Shown here in pieces: positions 53,811-64,000 of a stretch of DNA of 64,000 nucleotides. Where the stretch lies: positions 5,528,600-5,592,599 of the forward strand of contig JAJEKV010000058.1 in the NCBI GenBank assembly GCA_021234155.1, in the 5' to 3' direction. Position 1 is the first letter of the stretch; every line of letters starts with the position of its first letter. A model generated the notes under the pieces. The model did no database searches. It was not told where the DNA came from and saw only the letters and a list, made by a program, of their open reading frames with translations. This stretch comes from Isoetes taiwanensis (Eukaryota > Streptophyta > Lycopodiopsida > Isoetales > Isoetaceae). The translations under genes and the position numbers were made by a program.

Positions 53811-55454
53811 TGTGATGCTCCCTGCTAAACATACGGCGCCCGGCCGTACACTCGGCAGGAAATCCCCCGTCCGGCTCAACAACCGCACAGGCCCTCCGTC
53901 TATCCCGCACTATGGAACTCCCGTAGTGCGGAAAGGGGACACGAAGGTGTCTTGCGCGCCCTTCCCCCATGGGCTCCTATCACAGCGGAAGCATAAACAA
54001 CGTCAGAACTAGCAATAACAATACAACATACTACCTCGAAGGGTAGTCCATCACATATCCATATGAGCAAAGAAGATAATCATAAACCATAAAACATGAG
54101 AGCTCCTACCCATGGCTCCGACTCATAAGGAGGTAGACTGACTGGATAGGTCTCAAGATAGAGCAGACCGAGTCATAACAATGGCGAGGGCTGGCATAAG
54201 ACAATGGCTAGGGTTGACCACTCCATCCGCCCCTCCCATTGCATACTTTGCGGATGGGCTAAATCGCCTGCTCGCATGACTCTAGCCTTGGGACACGCAA
54301 TCCCATGGCATCACCCATCGGGACTACTCTAGGTTGCATCTCCCTGGTCCGATGAGGCAGGAAGGGTTGCATCTCCCCTTCCTAGGGTCTAGAGGTTCCG
54401 TGGGCGGCTAGAGAATCGTGGCGACACACGATCTGCACCGACTTAACCCCCCAAAAAACGAGCCGCGCCGACACTTGCAGCTCTCGAGAGGCAGGGCGGC
54501 ACCATTGCCCCAGGAGGTGTCGGACCCATGCTCGGCCCACACGAAGTGACCGACCATAAGCCTAGCCCACTATGGGATCCCCCGAAGCCCCCACTCGGCA
54601 GGGATCCTCCCTCCACATTCCCTCTAGCCCCGTTATGTGGTGCTGAGTCACATCATAGCCTCGATAGCCTGGTGGGCTCCTATGCACAGGCCGCATCTAA
54701 TAGGAACTAAGGGATCTAAACTAGGAGCATACTACATATGGCTCTAGGTCTCTACCCCCCTTCCCAATACAAGAGGAGCAAACATAATCAACCAATCATC
54801 ACATAATCATCATATCACGAGAATCATCATAAGAACATCTTAACCTAATCATACAAATCTAACTTACAGTTAGGGTTCCTTGATTAGGGTTCAAGATGTT
54901 GTATGAGGATTCTAGGATGGCTCTACTCTAGATACAAGATACTAGCACATCTGGAATGCTAATTCCAGATGAGCTATCACAACTACTACCCTACATACCT
55001 GCTCCTGATGCTCTCCCTCCAGATCCGTGTGCCTCCATGGTCTTCGACTCACGTGATGTTTGCTCTTGCTCCAAGAACGAGTCTACCTCGGGGTCTTTGC
55101 ACCAGTCTATGCCACGACAAGCGATGTTCAAAGCGGGGTTTTGAACGAGTAGATGAGTCTCACGGGGTGCTAGGGCTGGAAAGAGGCCTAGGGTTAGGGT
55201 TCCAGCCTATATAAGTTAGGTCCACCTAAGATGCCACGTGGCACCAATCGGGTGAGTCTCGTGTGGCGGTTGCCCAATAGGTTAAGGCCACGTGGAAAAT
55301 GGTCTTAACCTAAGGTTGGCTAAGTTATATGAATAACTTAGTCATGCCCCCTAGTGCCACAATCTATGGTATACAAGGCTATGAAGATAGACTTGTATAG
55401 TGACGGGTCCAGGAATATACGTATTCATAGCGTATATTCCCCTGGAACGTCACA
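53811..55454 (-). repeat. Long 3' LTR (1.64 kb) of a chromodomain Gypsy element
   Basis: On the minus strand it starts TGTGACGTTCCAGGGG and ends GGGAGCATCACA. It is immediately preceded by a polypurine tract (AAGGGGGGGAGAA, plus 55,455-55,467) and the word GAGGACAGCATTGTCC typical of chromovirus 3' ends. The left flank is LINE sequence. The 5' LTR is missing, so ends were inferred from TG/CA and the tract. Confidence 0.6.
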
Positions 55455-58262
55455 TTCTCCCCCCCTTAGGACAATGCTGTCCTCAGCATTGCGCTAAGGT
55501 GACTAACCTACCTTATGCCTGCAAAACAATATAACATACTCTTTAATTCAATTTAAACGGTCAACTTCCTATTAAAAGTTAATTGTCAAAATTTAGGCTA
55601 TATTTGTACTTATACAAAATTATACAACCTTAACAAGTTACTTCTTATAATAATTAGGAAATATTACTATAAGAGTTATTAGGGTTCATAATCTAAATTA
55701 TGGCTCCCCCTATCCTCTCGTAATGCGCCCCTCCTCGATGCCCACCTCTTACTTGCCTGCACAAGGAGCACATTACATTAGTTTAATTAATAAATTTGTG
55801 GTTTTAGGGGACCACCCCCCTTACCTACCTCCTTGAGCCGAACTACTAGCTCAAGGTTACCCTACTACCTTGCACTCGATCATGGCCCCATAAGGATTTG
55901 AGCTTAAGGACCATTTAAGATGATCCTATCATCGCCCATGATCAAGTGCTACCTTGTACACGATCCCCCAGATTGAGTACACCCCAGTGCATCATGCCCC
56001 AAGGGTTTTAAGCTAGGGAACGTCTCACGATCCCATCATCGCGCATGATCACTTTCACCTTCACCATGACCCTCCTACGGCCAGGTGTGCGTCCCCCGCA
56101 TCGCGGCATAGAGAGCATCCGATCGATGTCTCATCATCGCCCACCATGCCTCATTCCTCACTCACATGACCCTAATGGTCATGCGCACCTCTTGGTGCGT
56201 GTTGGCCTAGAGAATGCCTTAAAGGCGTATCCCATCATCGCCCACTACGTTCAAGATTACGCACATGCACTCTACTAACTAGAATACATGAGCGTAACTT
56301 AAAACTAACTAAGAAACATACTAAGCTAACCTCCTGGCAAGTCGACGTCGATTAGTTCGGAGACGACTCGCCCATCAAACTCCTTCATAAACTCTGGGTA
56401 TTGCTTCTCCAAATCCTGCTTCAATACCATGTCGCGTCTTCCACGGGCAAGTGCTTCCACTTGACCAAATGCTGGAGGAATTGAGACCACCTAGTCCTCT
56501 TGAATGACTTATCAAGAAGGAATTCAGGCACTATTTCAACTTGATCCTCTGTCATTTCCAACAAAGTTGGAGTATCCAAAACCTCCTCGGGGTTAGGATC
56601 GTGCCTTTTCAATAAACTCACATGGAAGACCTTAAGGTGGGCCAAGGGATCCAACTTGTAGGCTTGAGAGCCCACTCTTCTCCAAGATCGTGAACGGACC
56701 GGCCCACCTAGGGGCGAGCTTCTTACAATTGCCGATGCGAAGCTTCCCTTGCCTAACCTTTACTTGAGCCAACTTTATCTGCCACAACAAAACAACTCTC
56801 GAGGAGTTTTATCTCTATTTGCTAGACTCTTCAGATGTGCCCATGCTGATTGAAGATATTCTCACACTTCTACCAAAAGCTACCGCATATATGCTGTTGT
56901 TGTTGAGAAACTTCCACCTTGGGTCAAGCATTGATAACTGTAACTGATCATGGGGGAGACATCTTCGATGACTCTTGCTTCATATTATTGTACATAATTG
57001 ACCAGGTGGATGTACTCGGCCCATTTGGATTACTTGTTCCAATCATAGTTTCTCAACGTGCTCTCCAAATTTGTGTTGGTGCGGTCCCTTTGCCGATTTG
57101 ACTGCAAATGATGAGCAAAACTCATCAACAAGTTGGTGCAGCTCGTGTTGAAGAAGTCTTGCTAAACGTCGCTAAAGAACTTCGGATCTCTATTGGTGAT
57201 GATCGACCTGTGCCTTCCATGCAGCCTAAAAGAACTCTTATTTAGACCACACGGCTAGGTCCAAGGCGGTGTATATGGTGTGGCATGGCAAGTATGTGCC
57301 CTTTTGATAAACTATATACCACAACCATCAAGGCTTCAAAGCTTCTTGTTGTCCTTGGAAGGCCAACTATAAAACCCATGCTGAAGACTTCCCACTTGGC
57401 GTCTGGCACCGTCCAAGGTTCCAAAACTCCTAAAATTCGAAGTTGTTCCGCTTTGTTTGTCTGGCTGATGCCATCGACATTCTTGGATATATCGACCATC
57501 CGCTTCTTCATGTCCGGCCAGAAGTAGCTACTTCTAATCTTGAAGTAGGCCTTTATAAATTTTGCATGGCCGGAAATAGGGCTATTATGCGTGTCCTGGA
57601 AAATTTTTCTTACTCCTTAGGCTTTGAGTATAGTTGTTCTTTGATATTAAAGATTACCTTCCTTTTTTAAAATATTTGAAGGTTTCTCTTTCTTAATCCG
57701 TTCTTGCACTCTTGTAAGGACTAGCCCATCATGTGCTTGAACTCCATGTTGGGGAAGATGGCTTCTTCTATCTTCTTGCCGAATTCGCTTGCCGAAGTGG
57801 AGATGGCATTGCAAATTGCTGCTTCAAAAGCTTGCCAATGAGTGGCGGCGTCTTAACATCTCCACGGCTGCATGCTCTTCCATTGATTTGCTGTAGATCA
57901 CGATGTCGTCGAAGAGAATTGATGAAGAAATCATCCAAGGAATCTTCGAAGACGTCGTCCTCAAATGCATACGAGTTGGTGGAGCATTCCATAGACTCAA
58001 GGGCATCACTGTGAAGTGATAGTGCCCATACCAAGTTCTGAAGGAGTCTTATAATTATCTTCCCCCTTCATCCTTATTTGCTGATTGCCCGAGCTTAAGT
58101 CGATTTTGTAGAAGAATCCTGCTTTTTGGGGCTGATCCATTATGTCGTTGCTTGTTGAGCTGCCCATGGTTGATATACATCTTTACACTTCCATCTTGGC
58201 CGAAAGGATCCCCAAGTTGATCAACTCCTACAACTGCTTCTTGAGCTCTGCTAGCTCGGAAG
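55455..58262 (-). pseudogene. Degenerate chromovirus pol: RT, integrase, chromodomain
   Basis: Fragments in order on the minus strand: RT start ('SELAELKKQL', about 58,240), 'HGQLNK' (about 58,170), the RT palm region with 'DDIVIYSKSMEEHA' (about 57,900), the integrase zinc-binding/core start ('NKAEQLRILGVLEPW', 'WEVFSMGFIVGLPRTT', 57,440-57,370), and a chromodomain frame (56,675-56,421) with 'HLKVFHVSLLKRHDPNPEEV' and 'LVKWKHLPVEDATWY'. RNase H is largely deleted and every junction carries slips. 55,468-56,340 is AT-rich 3' untranslated sequence. No Gag, protease or 5' LTR is present. Confidence 0.7.
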
Positions 58263-58880
58263 TTCGCAATGTGAAGATGTGGTCAATGGTTGAGTGCCGA
58301 GGTCTGAATCCTGCCTGGGTGAGGGCCCGCACCTCTGCTGCCTCTGCCCAGCCCGTCAACTGCTGCTTGAGAATCCCAGCAAGCAGTTTTGCAAACACTG
58401 AACTGACCATGATTGTTCGGTAATTGGCTGGGCAGTGTGGGTAACCTGCCTTATATATGGGAACAACTCTGCTATTGGTCCACTGCAGCGGGAAGCCTTC
58501 CTGTAATGCCTTGTTGAACAAGGCGGCCAACACTGGTATTATGGATGGCCATGGCCACTTAAACAATTCTGCCTGCATACCATCCAAGTCTGGGGCTTTC
58601 CCATTGGCAAGACACTGCAAGCCTTGTTCCACGTCCGAATCTGTGATTTCCAGCACTGGGCCTTCTTGCAGGGGTAATGCTGCATGTGCACCCTGAGGGG
58701 TTGTATAGTTGTTGCAAGTATTCGCCGACTGCTAGAACTCCCGTTCTTCGACTTTGGTTGGCTCTGCTACCCGTACTGTATAGTTGTTGCAAGTATTGCC
58801 TCCACTGCTCGGGAGTGATATTCCCTGTGGGCTGTACTGGCTTTCTAAGAACCCTTCGCCAGAAGGTCCGAGAGGAAAAT
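58262..58880 (-). mobile_element. LINE RT N-terminal part, minus strand
   Basis: The 142-codon frame (58,656-58,228) reads 'VEQGLQCLANGKAPDLDGMQ', 'WTNSRVVPIYKAG', 'NYRTIMVSSVFAKLLAGIL' and 'QAGFRPRHSTIDHIFTLR', RT blocks 0-3 of a plant LINE, and then runs directly into Gypsy RT sequence. Upstream, 'FWRRVLRKPVQPTG' is the linker before RT. The phrase TATAGTTGTTGCAAGTATT is duplicated 70 bases apart (58,709 and 58,779), which disrupts the linker. Blocks 4-7 with the catalytic Asp pair are absent. Confidence 0.75.
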
Positions 58881-61122
58881 AGGTAGAAAATTGAAATTGT
58901 CTTAGGGTCTAGATTCGGGATAGCCTACAAGACAATCCTCCATGAGGATCTTAGTGTCAACAAAGAGGCAAATCCTCAGCAATAGAATGTCGCGGGGGAT
59001 TTTGCTAAAGGAAGAAACTAGAAATCACGAACAAATGAACTGAAGAAAAGAAATAGAGAAACGATATGCCAAGAGAAAAATTTTTGAGTGTTCAAAGAGA
59101 ATACATGAGATCTCCCAAGCAGGAGATAAGACAACAAAAATAACAGGACTTGTCTAAGCTTCTAAGTCTAAGCTTCTGATATATATATAGTACAACGGCC
59201 TTGGGTCCAAAAATAACCAGAAGTCCATCATTTCAGATCTCAGTTACCTATTTTCAAAATCTCCACTGACAGAGCGGGTATATCTACCATGATATTCGTA
59301 GTCATAATTGTCGTAATTCGTGTTGCATGATATTTATGCTCCAAGATGGTCGCGTGTTCCTTATGATGTGGATTCTCGAGGTCTCTTCTTCTTAGTTGGC
59401 GTGGTCTTGGCACCTAATGTGGATGCAGGGCCCTTGCCCTTAGACTCCTTCGTGTACATTAGAAATAGTTTTGTGCCTTTGGGCATGGGACTAACGCTCC
59501 TCCTACCAAAGAACACTTAGAGGAAAGAAAAATAGACACAGCCTCTAGGGGAGGAAAATTCTCAAGCTCATCTGCATCATCCTGGCGGCTGTGTGGTCTG
59601 ACCTGATTATAATAGCCAGCAATCAGCTTCTGACATTGTTGGAGGGCATCAAGCGTGGCCTACCCAAGAACTGGCATGGCCTCAATAAGGAACCTAGTTT
59701 GAACCATTTCTTCTAAAGCATGATGGGCTGCAATGGGGACAGACTGGCATTCCATAAGCAAAAGAGTTTCCAGGCTAAAAGCATTGACACTAGCATTTTG
59801 ATTGCAGTGAAAATGGGGCACCGAAGGTTCAAGGAACTCATGAGAACACATCGCAGAGCAACACAGAAGCCAGCCTGCATGTGGACAGTAGGAAAAAAAA
59901 ACACATGGTAACAGATAGATTTAGATAACCACATAAGAATATGAAATTAGTTTAATAAAAAAATTACTACTGACAGGACATGAGGCTTATCCATAGTGAC
60001 AAAGCTAGAATTGGTAGTTTTCATTTTGTATTAGGAAATGAAGGGGATGCTTCGAGCGATGTATGATGTACACTTCCATATCTTGTTAGACTGTAGAGAA
60101 TATGAGTGCAAAGCTAATGCTATAAGGTTTTCTATTTTCAACAAAACTAGAAACGTGCCTTGCTCTATGAGTGGTTGTGACATGAATGATTGTAACAAAC
60201 ATAGTTGATTTTATTATAATGATTGCTTGCTCTAGAACGCAAAAAGTAGAAGTTTGAAAGTGAAACTTGCAGTGGGAACCAATGTCACCCTAGAATGCAA
60301 TCTCAAATTTGTCAAGCCAAATTTGAACTAAACTAAAGTTGTCAAGATAAAACTGAAGATGTTCAAGTCAATGTCAATCCTAATGAGTGAGGTCAAATCA
60401 AATAAATATGAATTAAACTAAAAGAGTTGAACTAAAATTGAAGAAGTCAGTCATAGTCAAAGTTTAACTCGTGGAAGGCGAATTCATGTTATACACTAGA
60501 AATGGAGCTCAAAATTAACATCTCAGTAAATTCTATGATCCCACAGACTCTCTAAGATTCTATGAAGATTTCCTTTAAGTTTCATATAGATTCCTTTAAA
60601 ATCCCCCCAATATTATATTGATTCCTAAGGATCCCCCTAGATTCTCTCGTATCATATGAGGATTCTTTTGGATTCCCTTAGGACTCGCTAAAATCCCCTT
60701 CAGATTATATTGTGTGTGTAAATCTAGTGGTCTTGCCATATCTGACAAAGACATCAATTGTCTTGTCTAATCTACAATGTCAGTGAGAACTACTTTTGAA
60801 TTCAATGGGCCAAAAGCCTTACATTACATTTTGTTGGTTTTCGCTTGATAGATTTAACCCCCTTTTTTGTTTAGGGTTTTGGGTTTACAATAGGTGGTTG
60901 GCTATCTCAATTTTTACAACACTGCAAATAGGAAGCACGCACATTCGACTGTCTCAACTTTAGCATACTATCAATACAACATTGTAAATAAGAGGCACCC
61001 ACATTTGATTGGATGTTTTTACTTTGGCATATACTATATCATTACACGTTGTAGAAGATCTGCCTTGTCAAAATGCTTATTGACTCAAAATAAAATGATT
61101 ATCATATTTAGTTATCCCCAAC

Positions 61123-61450
61123 CACTATAAGAGAAGGGGTCAATTAGTGTCACTGATTGTGTCAATTCCTGGCCTAAAATTGCAATTCAACATTTTTTTT
61201 AAGCCGACGCTATAGGTGTCAAAGCCCGTTGACACAAATGCAGCAGCGAGAACGTCACGTATAATGTCATCGCAACTATCACCTATAATGTCAGTCACCA
61301 TGTCACCTCTGCAGCAGCGAGAACATCACATATAATGTCAGCGCAGCTTTCACCTGTAATGTCAGTCACCATGTCACCTATAACACCACACTAATGCCAC
61401 CTGTAAACTCGCATTTAGTGTCACTTATAAAGTTAACTATACTGAGAAAC
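61123..61450 (+). repeat. Possible CACTA-type terminus with subterminal repeats
   Basis: CACTATAAGAGAAGGGG (61,123) is a plausible CACTA-like end. It is followed by an array built from 'TCACCTATAATGTCAG' and 'GCAGCAGCGAGAACRTCACRT' in two roughly 75-base units (61,237-61,385), like the subterminal repeats that bind CACTA transposases. The matching far end and a 3-bp duplication were not identified. Confidence 0.4.
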
Positions 61451-61915
61451 ATAAGGGCATTGACAGCACCAACCGTTACGTTAAGAATTTTGTCACAAAT
61501 AAAGCCACACATATTATCTCTATTACCAGTTTTAATGGCGCGAAATCCATAAATAATACCATCCATCTCCTCAATATCAATGTCATCTAAGCTTGTTGTT
61601 GGGCGAATTCCCCATATCCACCCAGCATAAGGGGGTGTGGCAAACACAAAATTTTACTTCTGGAACAGAGAATAACGAAAGAAAATCTAGAACCAAGAAC
61701 TTAAATTGGTGCACCAAAAATTAACTCTTTTGATAACAAGGAGGAATACAAAGCTTCGGGCAGATTTGGATGTGGAGGAGGCTCTCACCCTCCACCTTGA
61801 GCTCTACCACTAAGCCCATATAGGTTACATTCTGCCACGAGCCTGAGAGGGTTTTTTTATTTTTCATAATATTTATACAACATAAAGTTTAATCTAAGCC
61901 ATTTAATAGCACCTC

Positions 61916-62075
61916 ATAATCTCAACCTTCCATTGCACCACTTAATCTCAACCTTCCATCTCCACCACTTCATCTTGACCCTCCATTTGCACCACTTAAT
62001 CTTGGCCTTCTACCTCAACCACTTCATCTTGACCCTCTATTTGCACCACTTAATTTTGGCCTTTCATCTCAATCA
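61916..62075 (+). repeat. Minisatellite of ~25 bp units
   Basis: CACCACTTAATCTYRRCCTTC and CACCACTTCATCTTGACCCTC alternate about six times. The 77-codon ORF over it is a His/Leu-rich translation of the repeat, not a gene. Confidence 0.75.
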
Positions 62076-62099
62076 TACAATTTTAACCATTGCCCAAAC

Positions 62100-62350
62100 A
62101 ATTAAGTATATGATCTCACACATTATGGTGCCACTGTTGACAAGTTGCCTTCGACACAAGGTTTAATCTCCCCATGTTCCCTCTTGCAACTGGTCTAACT
62201 TTCACCATAAAATCTTAGCATTTATCACTATCATTTACCATTGCTCAGACAATTATGTGGTCTTTAACATTATGGTCTCAACGTTGACGAGTTGCCTTCA
62301 ACACAAGGTCTAATCTCCCCATGTTCCCTTTGCAACTAGTCTAACTTTAC
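62100..62350 (+). repeat. Tandem duplication of ~150 bp
   Basis: Two diverged units share ACATTATGGT, TTGACRAGTTGCCTTC, ACACAAGGT and AATCTCCCCATGTTCCCT, near 62,118 and 62,267. Confidence 0.65.
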
Positions 62351-63516
62351 TGCCACAAAATCTAGACCATTACATCATTGCCCAAACATTAAAAATAATG
62401 GTTTCTTAATGTTGGCCAAATGTGCCAACATTTGAGCCAACACTTGTCACTATCAATGTCATTTATTTTATTGATCCACTTTTGTGTGTATTTATTGGTT
62501 GACTATCATGCATGATTGTCACATACAATGTACTACTTAGAGTTCAATAATATAGTAGATAATTGAATGTGTCACTTGTAGGATAACTCGATTGTGTTTT
62601 ATCAAATTACCAATGATTTCAATATAAACAAAAGCTATTGATGATATATATTAAAAATTCCAAGAAGTTAACCATTACAGTCTTCTAAATCAATACAAAA
62701 TCATGTCAAATAACACAATCAAGGCTCATCAAAACTACTTCAAGTATGTACTTATCATGTTTGGTTTTACTCAATTTCTACAGCTTGCAATAGTGTTTGT
62801 GTACCTACAACACTAAAGGTTGATAATGTAAAAGATTCTGTAAACATGAAGCCTTTGGCCCGTTAGATTCAGCTGAATGGAGACAGTTTCCAATACATCA
62901 ATTGCATACGTATTCTAGAGCATGCAAAATCTTGTTTCCATATACTTGGTGGGCACTTGCAGAAATTATGTTGTTCCAAGATGAAGAACCTAGGCTCCAT
63001 AAGGTACGACAAATGAATGAAGTGACTCTGATTTTATGAAACACAAAGCTCTAAGTAAATAACAATTCTGTCTCTTCTATGCTCCCACCATAAGATAGTA
63101 CATGAGATCTTGAAGGTTGCACAGGATCACAATATTTGACTTAAGGACGTGGCATTGATGTCATCATAATTACATGGGTTGTGCATGCTTTCTGCAGCGG
63201 CCTTGCATGAAGCAGTGCAGATAGATATCTCCTCATAAAATGTATTTTCTCCATCAATGAAATCAACGACTGCATAAGCAACACCATATAAGCAGATGCG
63301 AAAAAAGCCTATAGAAAGTCTGTGACATAAGAATCCATGTGGCCTACATCTTATGGAGGTGTACACTCGAGACCAAAACCGACTCCTATTTTTTATATCT
63401 ATGTGTACTAAGTTTTGTCAGTTTTTCTCCAATTCATCTGCATCTACCCATCCTTGCACCCTGCATTTTTTTTCCTAAAATAATCTGAAAAATATAAACG
63501 ATATTTGTTATCTAAG

Positions 63517-64000
63517 TTAGCAGACAGCAAGAGATTTGTAGCCGCCTACAACTGTTGCCTTCATTACCTTCTGCCTCTCACAAGCAACTGCACTGGCATA
63601 GTGTTTAACAATCCAGGGGTGTGATAAAATCTGCTCCAAGGAAATTCGTTCCTCTGGATCAGGCCACAACATAGCCAATACAAGGCTCTGTGCATCTTCT
63701 GACACCAACCCAACTGGCCAATTCAAATGCGAAGCGGCCAAATCCTCTCCATAAAGCAACCTTTCTTCAATTTCCGATGTCTTCAAACCTGAGAAGTGAT
63801 GCAACCCAGTAAGGGTTTTATACAGTATCAAACCTAAACCCCAGTTGTCAATCTCCTTGGAGTAATTTCTCTGCACAAGCTCAGGTGCGTAATATCTTGG
63901 AGTCCCGTGTTTGCGTTTTAAATTCGGAGCCCCAAATCCTGGAAACCGAGCCGACATGCCGAAATCTGAAACCCTAATATCAAAGGGTTTTGAAGCTGAA
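63517..64000 (-). pseudogene. Protein kinase copy 2, truncated at both ends in this window
   Basis: About 97 percent identical by eye to 26,637-27,090 of kinase copy 1 (roughly a dozen differences over 440 bases). It covers the activation segment to the end of the kinase domain. It keeps the canonical 'APE' (Glu codon 63,880-63,882), where copy 1 has Lys, but reads 'DNWGLG' for 'DIWGLG'. Homology stops after 'KVMKA'. Copy 2 then reads 'TVVGGYKSLAVC' and stops, so the basic C-terminal tail of copy 1 is missing or lies in another exon; the shared word AAG/GTAATG could be a splice donor. The 5' part is beyond the window, so its status as gene or pseudogene is undecided. Confidence 0.55.

Larger units (their letters stand above)
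58881..63126. other. Repeat-rich stretch without a recognised gene
   Basis: 59,530-59,850 looks coding on the minus strand ('MPVLG' then, past one stop, 'ATLDALQQCQKLIAGYYN' and 'DDADELENFPPLEA') but I do not recognise the family. 60,520-60,715 repeats GATTCC/ATCCCC words. Other arrays are listed separately. A 61,378-61,647 minus ORF ('PPYAGWIWGIRPTTSL') is unrecognised. Confidence 0.4.

Noticed and set aside
53811..55454. Solo LTR
   Set aside because: A polypurine tract and chromovirus pol fragments in the right order lie directly beside it, so it is the 3' LTR of a truncated element.
61755..61835. tRNA or SINE on the minus strand (A-box-like CTTAGTGGTAGAGC)
   Set aside because: The A box is good, but the B-box position (GGGTGAGAGCCTCC) is poor and no tail is seen, so it is not listed as a feature.
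61933..62166. His/Leu-rich ORF
   Set aside because: Translation of a 25-bp minisatellite.
1..64000. CRISPR array, bacterial operons, riboswitches, rRNA genes
   Set aside because: The tandem repeats are adjacent copies without regular spacers, gene structure is eukaryotic with introns, and no rRNA-like sequence was recognised.

Overview
The window looks like nuclear DNA of a land plant with a repeat-rich genome. The evidence is spliceosomal introns, tRNA-iMet-primed LTR retrotransposons and chromodomain Gypsy elements, plus fragments of plant gene families: an LRR-VI-type receptor kinase, an EID1-like F-box protein, a tau-class GST, a ferrochelatase and PPR proteins. A fern or other large-genome lineage would fit, but I cannot fix the taxon. 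Family names rest on motif recognition by eye; no database was searched.

Layout. 1-480: LINE 3' fragment. 2.5-5.1 kb: candidate minus-strand gene with ribonuclease-inhibitor-type LRR exons. 8,353-17,461: a 9.1 kb DNA transposon bounded by 24-bp terminal inverted repeats and a GTTT target duplication. It carries a decayed DDE-type transposase on the plus strand and, converging on it, a multi-exon minus-strand gene whose product orders as coiled coil, RING-like finger, charged linker, Ulp1 (C48) protease-like domain and NIF/FCP1-like HAD phosphatase domain. This is the most unusual object here. 21.7-22.1 kb: two ferrochelatase exons with the exon between them missing. 23-25 kb: SINE, LINE-tail and palindromic transposon-end debris. 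26.5-27.6 kb: an intact Ser/Thr kinase ORF, with a second copy cut by the window end at 63.5-64.0 kb. 28.8-29.4 kb: a broken EID1-like F-box fragment.

31.9-44.3 kb is a nest. Two tandem fragments of an LRR receptor-kinase gene lie on the minus strand. A Gypsy-type element that encodes only Gag (32,867-43,035, TSD ATTAT) sits in one of them. Inside that element, a LINE sits in its left LTR (33,096-34,349) and a Copia element with nearly identical LTRs sits in its body (34,544-40,829). 44.4-46.7 kb holds GST and PPR relics.

48,588-51,211 is a 2.6 kb chromovirus derivative with two LTRs identical by eye and TSD ATCCT, yet broken coding capacity. 52.6-58.9 kb reads as one minus-strand LINE, invaded by a chromodomain Gypsy element and then collapsed by a deletion that fused LINE RT to Gypsy RT. 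59-63.5 kb is mostly repeats, including minisatellites and a possible CACTA terminus.

Most coding sequence belongs to mobile elements. Apart from the kinase, the host genes seen are fragments or pseudogenes, so there is no operon-like or pathway-level cooperation. The main exception is the convergent two-gene transposon, whose accessory protein combines ubiquitin/SUMO-type and phosphatase-type modules.
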